The translations under genes and the position numbers were made by a program. A DNA stretch of 64,000 nt from an uncultured Draconibacterium sp. (GTDB taxonomy: Bacteria; Bacteroidota; Bacteroidia; Bacteroidales; Prolixibacteraceae): positions 806,001 to 870,000 of the forward strand of contig NZ_OY771649.1 in NCBI RefSeq assembly GCF_963674925.1, written 5' to 3'. Below are positions 51,175 through 59,579 of the stretch, in pieces. The notes beneath the pieces were generated by a model. The model did no database searches and was not told the DNA's origin. It saw only the letters and a list, made by a program, of their open reading frames with translations. Positions within the stretch are counted from its first letter, which is position 1, and each line of letters starts with the position of its first letter.

Positions 51175-53445
51175 TCAGCGCATCTCCCTTAACATTTTCA
51201 GGGCAGGTTTGTAATTCATTCCGGCTGCAATTTGCAGGTCGTTTCTTGCCGATGTTTTATCGTTGGTTTGTACAAAAAACATAGCCCGGTTAAAATAAGT
51301 TTCGGGATTATTCGCTGCTTGCGAAACGGCTTGCGAATACACCTCCAGCGCCTTGTTATTTTCCTGTATCTCCTGGTACACTTTTGCTTTACCAAAATAT
51401 GCCGACAAGTCGGACGGATTTAATCGAATCGATGCGTCAAAATCTGCCAGTGCCTCGTCGTATTCTTTGGTAATAGCATGAATAACTCCACGGTTGATAT
51501 ACGTTACGTTACTTTCGGGATTTAGCTCGATCGACCGGTTAAAATCGGCCATTGCTTTTTCCAGGTTTCGTTTTTGGCGCCATAACATTCCGCGGTTACT
51601 GTAGGCCATAAAACTAAACTCATCGATGGCAATTGCACGGTTAAAATCATCTAAAGCTTTTTCCTCATTTTTTAAAGTCATATTGGCATTACCGCGGCTC
51701 AGCAAGAATTCAGCTTTTCCGGGATTCAGTTCTACTGCCTTGTTAAAATGCTGCATTGCATCGGTCGGCTGTTTCAGCATCATCAGCGCATGTGCTAAGC
51801 CATGATGTGCATCCGAATTATTTGGATTAAATTCAAGCGCTTTATTAAAATATTCCAGCGCTTCTTCGTACTGGTTTTCTTTTGATTTAATTTCGCCCAT
51901 ACGCAATGCAAAAGCATCGTCTTCCAAAAATTTGGGTACAATTTCAAATTTTGCTTCGGGCGACATATTTATAAATTCCGGAATATTGGCAGCCCGGTTT
52001 CCCGAGGCAAAATACTCGAGTAAAACAGGTGGCGAATCATTACCATCTTCATCAATATGCGTGAGCAACAACTGTGTGTACGGCCCGTATTTTTTCGATG
52101 AAAACACCATCCAGCGGCTGTTTGGCGCTATAGAATGCCACGAATTCATGTTATCCGAATTACAGTTCATTAAACGTGTTTCGCCCCCTTCAACCGGTTG
52201 AATATACAATTTACTGTCGGGCATCAGCAACATAAAACTTTCGGCTTTACAGAAGATCATGTATTTGCCATCGGGAGTAAAACGTGGGAAATAATTGCTC
52301 ATGCCGTCATTCGAAGCTCCCGGAACCGGCTCGGCTTTTCCGCCTTTCCCATTGTTAAACGGAATGCGGTAAATATCGAACTTAAAAAGTTTTTCGCGTT
52401 CTAAAAAGGCATTCAAAAACTTGTTGTAGGCTTTATAATCTACGGCTTGCGAACCTCTGAAAATACCACTCTCTTCGAGGTGAGCAGCACGCGAGCGCGT
52501 AAAATAAATGTACTCGCCATTTGGCCCCCAATTTGGATTGCTGTGTACGTAATTGGTATCGTTGGCACCTTCCAACTCAAAATATTTTTCTTCCACCCGA
52601 TCATACACACTTAAAATACCTTTAAACGGGAAAAACAACTGCGAATATTCCAGGTCGTTGCGGTCGACAAAAATCTCCGAGTCTTTTAATGTACTAACCA
52701 CATACCGGCTGTTGGGCGATATTTGCGAAAGCAGCCCATAAGTAAACTCACCGTTTACAAAATTGCTCCAGTTCATAATCTCCTTTTCCGACATAACGGT
52801 TTCTTCACCCACCTCAACAATAGCATACGCTCCTTTTTCGTCGCGGGCATCCACATCCATTGCCAATGTTCCTCCATCTGCCGAAACAGAATGGCAGTTT
52901 CCACAAACCGGAATATCGCTTAAAACGGTAGCCGGAGCTTCGGATGAACCAATGTTGCCCAATTGCCAGCGCACCTCGGTTAAATTCTCGCGGGCAAATT
53001 TAAAAGGCAGCGGAACGGAGCGGTAAAAAATGGGTGCACCAACCGAATCGGCAGAAAACTGAAAGGAAACCGTATCTACCGGAAATGCTTTTTGCTGATC
53101 ATCGATAGCCGTTAAAACAAGCGATACGGATTGCTGTTTTGCCTGTTGTTTAAGCGCCTCCCAAACTTCCGAAGTTGGCGACCAGCGCATTTCTCCACCA
53201 ACTTTTGATTCGTGTAGAATTTGATTTTCAGCATTCAGTACACTTACCTTCCACGAAGAATTTGCTTTGTCGGTGGTTTCCCAAAAACATGTTGGCGGTG
53301 GAAATTCGGGTGGAAAAACAGTTCCGTCTGCCGGATAACTGATTTTCGCATCAATTGTTTTGGGTGGCTGGGTGCTACACGCCAGCATCAAAACGCTTAT
53401 GGCGAATAAGAAAATTGTTTTTACGATGATCGTTTTATTTTGCAT
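51175..53445 (-). CDS. TPR/PD40 lipoprotein with a c-type heme motif
   Basis: A 756-residue lipoprotein from ATG 53445 (lipobox FAISVLMLACSTQ). A beta-sandwich region is followed at about residue 180 by SDIPVCGNCHSVSADGGTLA, which contains a CxxCH heme-binding motif. PD40/TolB-like propeller blades follow (GEYIYFTRSRAAH; YFPRFTPDGKYMIFCKAES; SRWMVFSSKKYGP). At least six tetratricopeptide repeats fill the C-terminal third (YEEALEYFNKALEFNPNNSD; LDDFNRAIAIDEFSFMAYSN; MADFNRSIELNPESNVTYIN). The combination of covalent-heme motif, propeller and TPR in a glycan-uptake operon is unusual; the role is unknown. It lies 30 bases after the SusD gene. Confidence 0.85.
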   Translation of the reverse strand: MQNKTIIVKTIFLFAISVLMLACSTQPPKTIDAKISYPADGTVFPPEFPPPTCFWETTDKANSSWKVSVLNAENQILHESKVGGEMRWSPTSEVWEALKQQAKQQSVSLVLTAIDDQQKAFPVDTVSFQFSADSVGAPIFYRSVPLPFKFARENLTEVRWQLGNIGSSEAPATVLSDIPVCGNCHSVSADGGTLAMDVDARDEKGAYAIVEVGEETVMSEKEIMNWSNFVNGEFTYGLLSQISPNSRYVVSTLKDSEIFVDRNDLEYSQLFFPFKGILSVYDRVEEKYFELEGANDTNYVHSNPNWGPNGEYIYFTRSRAAHLEESGIFRGSQAVDYKAYNKFLNAFLEREKLFKFDIYRIPFNNGKGGKAEPVPGASNDGMSNYFPRFTPDGKYMIFCKAESFMLLMPDSKLYIQPVEGGETRLMNCNSDNMNSWHSIAPNSRWMVFSSKKYGPYTQLLLTHIDEDGNDSPPVLLEYFASGNRAANIPEFINMSPEAKFEIVPKFLEDDAFALRMGEIKSKENQYEEALEYFNKALEFNPNNSDAHHGLAHALMMLKQPTDAMQHFNKAVELNPGKAEFLLSRGNANMTLKNEEKALDDFNRAIAIDEFSFMAYSNRGMLWRQKRNLEKAMADFNRSIELNPESNVTYINRGVIHAITKEYDEALADFDASIRLNPSDLSAYFGKAKVYQEIQENNKALEVYSQAVSQAANNPETYFNRAMFFVQTNDKTSARNDLQIAAGMNYKPALKMLREMR

Positions 53446-53475
53446 ATAAACTTTATTAACAATAAACATTTTGTG

Positions 53476-54948
53476 CTAGGGATTTTGAACTAAATTTTCC
53501 TGCACTAGAATTTGTGATTCGGGGATGTAAAATACAACACGCGGATGATCGGGGGGCACAAACAACAAGGCATCGCCTTGTTCGTGGGTTCCCGGGTAGT
53601 TACGATCCAAAGTCAAACCATTTCGGAAAATATCCCATTTTCGTTGCGCTTCGAAAGCCAGCTCTAACCGGCGCTCTTCAAGCACCACTTCGAACACGCT
53701 TTCTCTGCCTTTTAAATCGGCGGTAGAATAAAGTGCATCGCCACTTAAACCGGCACGTTTACGAATTAAATTTACATCATCGATAGCCTCGTCGTTTAGG
53801 CCAAGTTTGGCATTGGCCTCGGCGCGGTTTAAATAAATTTCTGCTAAACGCAGGTAAACCGGCGAACTTAAAGTGGGCCGTTCTTCCTGCATCGAAAACT
53901 TGTTGATGTAGTAGATCGGGTAGCCATTTCGCTCCTTTAATGTAACACCATCAATTTCGTATTGCGGTTCGATAAAGGCGTGGCGTGCATCTTCGGCATT
54001 CTCGTCAAGCAGATCGCGGTAAGGTTCGGAGGCATACATTTCGCCCCAGCCCTGGCTGGCGATGTGATTGTACATAGAACCGATTGATTCCCAGCCTCGG
54101 TCGTCAACATCAACATTGTGTTTTACAGCAAATATCGTTTCGGTATTTTGCTCGGGTAATTTTCGGAAATAGGTTTTGAAATCCTCTGTTCCTAAAAGCC
54201 GGTATCGGTCGGATTCGATGACCTTATTGGCATATTCTTTTGCTTTGTACGCATAGTTTACATTTGGATTTTCGGGAGTGCCGGACATGTACAGATACAC
54301 ACGTGAAAGCATAGCCTGCGCCACTTCTTTCGAGGCATAAATGTTCGAACGTTCGCTTCCCATCAGCGTTTCGGCCTGCAACAAATCGGCAATTATCTGG
54401 TCATAAACTTCTTTTACGGTTCCACGGTCCGGAACATTTATAACCTGGTCATCTAACTTTATCGGAACGCCCAAATTTGTTTCGGGACTTTGGTAATAAG
54501 GCCTTCCAAAAGTGTTTACCAAGTGAAACAGCGTTTGCGCCCTGAGATACAGGTTTTCGCCTTTCAACTGTTTTAATTCGACAGAAGAGTCGTCGTTGAT
54601 GGACAGAATCACTTTATTACATCCCACAATTAACTGGTAAGCTTTTTCCCAGAAATTCGTGGTGGTATACATAGCCGGAAAATGCTGGTAGTTGTAGCAA
54701 AAAAACAAATCGTCGCTGGTTGTTCCGCTTAGCGAAACATTATCGCCGCCATATTCGCCAAAAAAGTGAAAATTGCGCTGGTAATAACTATCTTTCAAAT
54801 AGTTATAATTCCCGATGGTGGCACCATTTAGTCCAATAATATCTTCTTTCAGTTCCGATTCAGGAATCCCATCGTAAGGCTGGTAATTTAAGTTACAGCC
54901 AAAGGCTCCGAATAAAATTAGCAGGTATAAAAATAATCTCCTTATCAT
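53476..54948 (-). CDS. SusD/RagB family lipoprotein (second pair)
   Basis: A 490-residue surface lipoprotein from ATG 54948 (lipobox ILFGAFGCNLNYQPYDG). The SusD architecture is clear: SVELKQLKGENLYLRAQTLF, VKEVYDQIIADLLQAETLM, VAQAMLSRVYLYMSGTPEN, VYLRLAEIYLNRAEANAKLG and LEERRLELAFEAQRKWDIFR, with a YIPESQILVQENLVQNP tail. It is shorter than the first SusD by about 60 residues, mainly in one loop in the middle. It binds glycan together with the SusC gene 20 bases upstream. The similarity to the SusD at 43465 implies related ligands. Confidence 0.95.
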   Translation of the reverse strand: MIRRLFLYLLILFGAFGCNLNYQPYDGIPESELKEDIIGLNGATIGNYNYLKDSYYQRNFHFFGEYGGDNVSLSGTTSDDLFFCYNYQHFPAMYTTTNFWEKAYQLIVGCNKVILSINDDSSVELKQLKGENLYLRAQTLFHLVNTFGRPYYQSPETNLGVPIKLDDQVINVPDRGTVKEVYDQIIADLLQAETLMGSERSNIYASKEVAQAMLSRVYLYMSGTPENPNVNYAYKAKEYANKVIESDRYRLLGTEDFKTYFRKLPEQNTETIFAVKHNVDVDDRGWESIGSMYNHIASQGWGEMYASEPYRDLLDENAEDARHAFIEPQYEIDGVTLKERNGYPIYYINKFSMQEERPTLSSPVYLRLAEIYLNRAEANAKLGLNDEAIDDVNLIRKRAGLSGDALYSTADLKGRESVFEVVLEERRLELAFEAQRKWDIFRNGLTLDRNYPGTHEQGDALLFVPPDHPRVVFYIPESQILVQENLVQNP

Positions 54949-54968
54949 CGTGATTTCCATTTGCTGAT

Positions 54969-57900
54969 TTAAAAGTTTACTTCTAATCCAAATATATACT
55001 TGCGCGTTACGGGATACAGCGTTCCGCCATATCCTTGAATTCCCACTTCAGGATCCATTCCTGAAAAGTTGGTTAATGTCCACAGATTTTCGCCGGCAAG
55101 TTTTAGCTCGGCACGGTTTAATCCAAGCTTATGAACTAAAGTGCCGGGTAATGTATACGATAAACTCAGGTAGTTCAAACGCAGGTAACTACCGTCTTCC
55201 AAATACCTCGACGATGGTTTGTTCGACAGTTTGTTGCCCAGCAATACCGGTCGTGGATGCGTGGCAATATCGCCGGGTTTTTCCCAGCGGCTCCAACCGT
55301 CGTTTAATTTCATTGCGTTGTAGGTGGGATAAGCTCCGTCGTTATCAAGCGACTCGCGCAACAGATGATATATTTTATTGCCATAAACAAAGTTAAAGTT
55401 GGCATCAAGCTTAAACTGTTTGTAGACGAAGGTATTCATAAAACCTCCAAAAAATCTGGGCGACGAGCTATCCATATTTTGCAGCGTTGCCTCGCTGTAT
55501 TTCGAAGTTTTTTCAATGATTTTCGTGCCGTCTTCAGCTGTAGTTACTTTTTCCCATAACGGATTACCATCTGCGGGATTAACACCTGCCCATTTTCGCA
55601 TGTACCAGGTGTTGATGTCCCAGCCTTCGCGAATAATTTTGGTACCCTTCGAAATGTCTTTCCCATCGTTTAACTTCAGCACCTTGTTTTTATTAAAACT
55701 CATATTCAGGCTGGTATTCCACAAAAATGGAGATGACTTTAGAATTTCGGTTTCCAGGCTGAATTCCAGTCCGCGGTTTTGAATTGAGCCCACATTGTCG
55801 GTATACCAGTAAAAGCCGGTTACCAATGGCAGCGGAACATCTTGCAGCAGGTTGTCAGTCTTTTTATCATAGGCATCAACGGTCAAGTTTACCCGATCAA
55901 ACAATCTTGTGTCAATTCCGAAGTTGAGATTTTTGTTCGACTCCCAGGTAAGATCGGGATTGGGCAACCTGCGCGGAAATCCTCCGGGTTCGCCATTGTA
56001 TTGAACAGTCATGTTGTAAAGCCCCAGCGCCACATAATCTGCGATGTTGGCATTTCCTACCGAGCCATAACTCAGGCGGAGCTTTAGATTATCTACAAAG
56101 CCCACCGATTGCATAAAATCCTCTTTCGTGACAACCCACGACGTACCTACTGAATAAAAATCTCCGAATCGCTGGTTCGATCCAAATCGCGATGATCCGT
56201 CGCGGCGATACGAAAGTTGCATCATGTACTTGTTTTGGAATACGTATTGCACATTCGACAAAATGGATAAAAAGGCCGATTTTGATTTACTCCCTCCAAT
56301 GGTTTTTGACTCCGAAGCTCCGTTTAAAATCTCTAGCGAGGGGTAAATTCCTTTCCCTTCGCCGTTCATTCCGTCGGTGTACGACTGTGTATACTCGTAT
56401 GCCACAATCCCAAATACCGAATGATCGGTATTTTCTTTGTTAAAACGCAGCACATTACTGGTCGACAAATCACGCACATATCCATAAGCGTTATACAGAA
56501 TTCCGGAATCGGCTTGTCCATCCGGTGTGCGCGAATCATAGAGCTGTTCAAATCGCGATGTTCTTGTTTTAATCCTGTTATTCGAAACAAAAGTCAGCCA
56601 GTCGGTCAATTTGTATTCTACTCCCACATCGTTCATGTATTGGGTGCTTCGGCTTTTAATATAGTTGTATTGCATTTCGTATAAAGGATTCCCCTGATTT
56701 CGGCTATACCACTTCACTCCGTCGGCTTCTGTTCGGCCAACTTTTATTGTACCGTCACTGAAGTAAGGATTATCCCACGGAAGCAGAACATAGGAGCCAA
56801 ATACCAAATCGTTTTCGTTGTTGAAGTTATTCTGGAAGATTCCCTCAACTTTCAGGATTAACTTTAATTTATCCGAAGCTTTATAATCGAGATTTACGCG
56901 GCCCGAAAACTTTTCCCATTGGTGGCCGCGTGCAGCTCCTTCTTCGTTAAAGTAGCCCAAACTGGTGTACAACATTGTCTTTTCATTTCCGCCACTGTAC
57001 GATAAATTATAATCGTGAACAATGCCGTTTTGAAATGCGATATCCTGCCAGTCAACTCCATTTATCACGCTTTCAGAATTGGCCGGAGGAAACTGCCCCG
57101 GTAACTTCTCGCCATCCATCGACATCACGTAATCGTACAACTCAGGCCCGTTCATCAGGCTTAAATTACCGTGGTTAACCTGTGTAATTCCTGTACTTGT
57201 TTTCAGGTTAAAACTCGATGTGTTAATTTTCCCGGTTTTAGTACGTACCATGATGATGCCGTTTGATGCCCGCGAACCGTATAAGGCCGCAGCAGCAGCA
57301 TCTTTTAGTACCGAAACCGACTCGATATCGTTGGGGTTAATATCGGGCGACTCAGTGCCAAAAATAACACCATCAACCACCCACAGTGGTTCGTTGGTGT
57401 AGTTGATCGATCCTTCGCCGCGAATGCGCAAGCTGGGTTTTTCGCCGGGTGTTCCAGAAGAGCTGGCAACCAAAACTCCTGTGGCCTCACCCTGCAATTG
57501 ATTCAGCAAATGCGGACTAGTTACATTTGCCAATTGTTGTTCGTTTAATGCCTGAACAGAACCAGTAAGCGAAGATGCCGACTGCGTACCATAAGCCACC
57601 ACAATTACCTCATCAATATTGCGGCTTAACTGGTTCATGGTAATGATTAGGAAGTCCTGATCGGAATAGGCTAAAGCCTGGCTTTCCATACCAACAAACG
57701 AGAATTCGAGAATTGCCGGCTTTTCAAAAATGCTAAGGCGAAAATTACCTTCAGCATTTGTTACAGTACCCAATATGGTTTCGCGAACGACGACTGTAAC
57801 TCCCGGAAGTGGTTGCCCCAATCTGTCAACTACTTTTCCTTCAACAATAATTTTATCGTTTTCAATTTCATCCAAGTCTACAGGAAACAGAATTACGAGC

Positions 57901-58178
57901 CGGTCTTTTATCGTAAAATCCACATTCTGCCCCTCGAAAAGAAGTTTTACAACTTCATTTATGCTCTTGTTTTGAATATTCAGATCAACTTTTCGTTCAA
58001 CATCCATTAAATTGTTGTTGTATAGAAAATAATATTGATTTTGGTTTTCAATTTCCTGTAAAGCTTCTTTAATGCTTACATCAACCAAGTTTAGGCTAAT
58101 ACGCGAGTCCTGCGAATTAGCCGTTATCGAGATAAATGAGAGGGCTAGTAATGTTGTTATAAAAATTACCAGTTTCAT
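54969..58178 (-). CDS. SusC/RagA TonB-dependent transporter with STN domain
   Basis: A 1069-residue outer-membrane importer. After the signal peptide (ISITANSQD) comes a secretin/TonB short N-terminal domain (about residues 25-100; SIKEALQEIENQNQYYFLYN, INEVVKLLFEGQNVDFTIKD), which marks transducers that signal to FecR. A carboxypeptidase-regulatory-like domain (GQPLPGVTVVVRETILGTVT), plug (VLKDAAAAALYGSRASNGII) and beta-barrel follow. It is about 70 residues longer than the other SusC because of STN. It follows FecR after a 181-base gap with two hairpins and precedes SusD. Together with FecR and the ECF sigma gene it completes a cell-surface signalling system. Confidence 0.96.
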   Translation of the reverse strand: MKLVIFITTLLALSFISITANSQDSRISLNLVDVSIKEALQEIENQNQYYFLYNNNLMDVERKVDLNIQNKSINEVVKLLFEGQNVDFTIKDRLVILFPVDLDEIENDKIIVEGKVVDRLGQPLPGVTVVVRETILGTVTNAEGNFRLSIFEKPAILEFSFVGMESQALAYSDQDFLIITMNQLSRNIDEVIVVAYGTQSASSLTGSVQALNEQQLANVTSPHLLNQLQGEATGVLVASSSGTPGEKPSLRIRGEGSINYTNEPLWVVDGVIFGTESPDINPNDIESVSVLKDAAAAALYGSRASNGIIMVRTKTGKINTSSFNLKTSTGITQVNHGNLSLMNGPELYDYVMSMDGEKLPGQFPPANSESVINGVDWQDIAFQNGIVHDYNLSYSGGNEKTMLYTSLGYFNEEGAARGHQWEKFSGRVNLDYKASDKLKLILKVEGIFQNNFNNENDLVFGSYVLLPWDNPYFSDGTIKVGRTEADGVKWYSRNQGNPLYEMQYNYIKSRSTQYMNDVGVEYKLTDWLTFVSNNRIKTRTSRFEQLYDSRTPDGQADSGILYNAYGYVRDLSTSNVLRFNKENTDHSVFGIVAYEYTQSYTDGMNGEGKGIYPSLEILNGASESKTIGGSKSKSAFLSILSNVQYVFQNKYMMQLSYRRDGSSRFGSNQRFGDFYSVGTSWVVTKEDFMQSVGFVDNLKLRLSYGSVGNANIADYVALGLYNMTVQYNGEPGGFPRRLPNPDLTWESNKNLNFGIDTRLFDRVNLTVDAYDKKTDNLLQDVPLPLVTGFYWYTDNVGSIQNRGLEFSLETEILKSSPFLWNTSLNMSFNKNKVLKLNDGKDISKGTKIIREGWDINTWYMRKWAGVNPADGNPLWEKVTTAEDGTKIIEKTSKYSEATLQNMDSSSPRFFGGFMNTFVYKQFKLDANFNFVYGNKIYHLLRESLDNDGAYPTYNAMKLNDGWSRWEKPGDIATHPRPVLLGNKLSNKPSSRYLEDGSYLRLNYLSLSYTLPGTLVHKLGLNRAELKLAGENLWTLTNFSGMDPEVGIQGYGGTLYPVTRKYIFGLEVNF

Positions 58179-58278
58179 AATCTAATACACTTTAAATAAA
58201 ATGGTACCGACAGAATACACCTGCCGATCTTCTTTTTTTATTATTTTTGACGTGAATTAGATTCAATCAAATTTATTA

Positions 58279-58333
58279 CCTGAGGGCAAATCAGGTAAGT
58301 TACACAGGGAAGAGATCCAATCCTCCCTGTGTT
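58279..58333 (-). promoter_or_regulatory. Tandem hairpins between FecR and SusC
   Basis: Two stems lie in the intercistronic region: ACACAGGGA/TCCCTGTGT (58303-58311 with 58325-58333, 9 bp) and ACCTGA/TCAGGT (58279-58284 with 58292-58297, 6 bp). Neither has a T run in the direction of transcription. They may stabilise the SusCD mRNA or attenuate read-through; this is a guess from position. Confidence 0.4.
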
Positions 58334-58359
58334 TTTTCCTTAAAACTTAAAAACTACTT

Positions 58360-59403
58360 CTATTTATTGCGCTCCTTTAATATAATTTTTCTTTTCGAAT
58401 AAGTACCGTCCTGATCTTTCGAGACCGGAATTATGGAGTATTCAATAGGCGATGAAATACTTAGATAATTAAGCACCTGATCGATCGATCCGTTAATGAA
58501 TGTTGCTGTAAAGATCAACTCATTCAAATTGTCGTCAGCAAGTTCAATATCCACATTGTACCAATTTTCCAGTTTTTGTACTACCGTTTCAATTCCATCC
58601 TCAAAAAATACAATCTTACCATCTCGCCAGGCGTTGTACTTATTCAAACTCTTTTCTTTTTGAATTACGATATTATGCTTTTCGTTATTGTAAATAGCCA
58701 CTTCGTTTGGTGTTAACGAAACCAGGGCGTTCTCATCGTCGGAATTTGCTTTAAGAAGACTTACTTTCCCTTCCTTAAGTGCAACGGTAAACTCCGGTGC
58801 ATTTTCGTAGGCCGAAACGTTAAACGCCGTTCCCAGCACTTTAACATCGAGTGCCGTTGTTTGTACAATAAATGGTTTCGCTGCATTTTTTGTCACCTCG
58901 AAAAAGGCTTCACCAACCAATTCAATACGCCTTTCTTCCAAATTGTCGAAAGAGTTTGGATAGTGTAGCCGGCTTCCCGAATTTAACCAAACTTTGGTTC
59001 CATCAGCCAATTCAAGCTGTGTTTGTGTGCCAAAAGCAGTTGATATATCCTGGTACACCACATGCTCTTTCCCGGTCGACGAAAAATAAGTATACAACGA
59101 CGAGATTGTGATGGAAATCAACAAAACTGCAGCTACCTGACGGGCAATTATCAACCACCGCTTCTTCCCGGTTGAAAATGAAATTCGCTCTTTTGTTTTT
59201 AGCAACGAAGCTTCAAGGTCAATAGCATCACCAACAACCAAATCTTCCGATTTTTTCCATAACTGTTGATAAGCCTCGTATTCCCGGGCATTCTCTTCCG
59301 ATTCTGAAATCCATGTGTTGAGCTGCGATTTCTCCTCATCGCTCAAACCACCAAAAACGGATTTCGAGAGCAGGTGTTCGATATTTTTATTCGTATTGGA
59401 CAT
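58360..59403 (-). CDS. FecR family anti-sigma factor
   Basis: A 347-residue single-span inner-membrane protein. The N-terminal cytoplasmic part (residues 1-85) starts SNTNKNIEHLLSKSVFGGLS and includes the anti-sigma helix ENAREYEAYQQLWKKSEDLV. A transmembrane helix (about residues 87-107, IIARQVAAVLLISITISSLY) follows. The periplasmic FecR domain has STAFGTQTQLELADGTKVWL and VGEAFFEVTKNAAKPFIVQT. The C-terminal DUF4974 secretin-like domain has VQKLENWYNVDIELADDNLN. It should sequester the ECF sigma factor until SusC, via STN, signals substrate. It has an ECF-type promoter, giving positive feedback. The sigma gene itself lies 7.3 kb downstream instead of next to it. Confidence 0.95.
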   Translation of the reverse strand: MSNTNKNIEHLLSKSVFGGLSDEEKSQLNTWISESEENAREYEAYQQLWKKSEDLVVGDAIDLEASLLKTKERISFSTGKKRWLIIARQVAAVLLISITISSLYTYFSSTGKEHVVYQDISTAFGTQTQLELADGTKVWLNSGSRLHYPNSFDNLEERRIELVGEAFFEVTKNAAKPFIVQTTALDVKVLGTAFNVSAYENAPEFTVALKEGKVSLLKANSDDENALVSLTPNEVAIYNNEKHNIVIQKEKSLNKYNAWRDGKIVFFEDGIETVVQKLENWYNVDIELADDNLNELIFTATFINGSIDQVLNYLSISSPIEYSIIPVSKDQDGTYSKRKIILKERNK

Positions 59404-59425
59404 TAATTACAATTGATTCCTTTTT

Positions 59426-59457
59426 ATAAGACGTATTCCGCTTGTGCACCCCCTACA
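59426..59457 (-). promoter_or_regulatory. ECF-type promoter of the FecR-SusCD operon
   Basis: TGTAGGGG (complement of 59450-59457), exactly 16 bases, then CGTCTTAT (complement of 59426-59433) lie 23 bases before the FecR start. The same boxes and spacing occur at 61108-61139 and, with two changes, at 49229-49260. Confidence 0.6.
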
Positions 59458-59579
59458 TCAAATTTTAAATTTATTTGAGATTAAGGCACAAGTTCTAATC
59501 TTCAGGCCATTAATAATGGCTCAAAATTATAATTCTTAGGCGGAATACTCTGTCCGTTCCGGTATTTTTTCCGGGTTGC

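Noticed and set aside
43465..54948. Recent segmental duplication of the SusCD locus
   Set aside because: The two SusC and SusD proteins share family motifs but differ in length, domain content (STN only in one) and most of their sequence, so they are paralogues of older origin rather than a recent copy.
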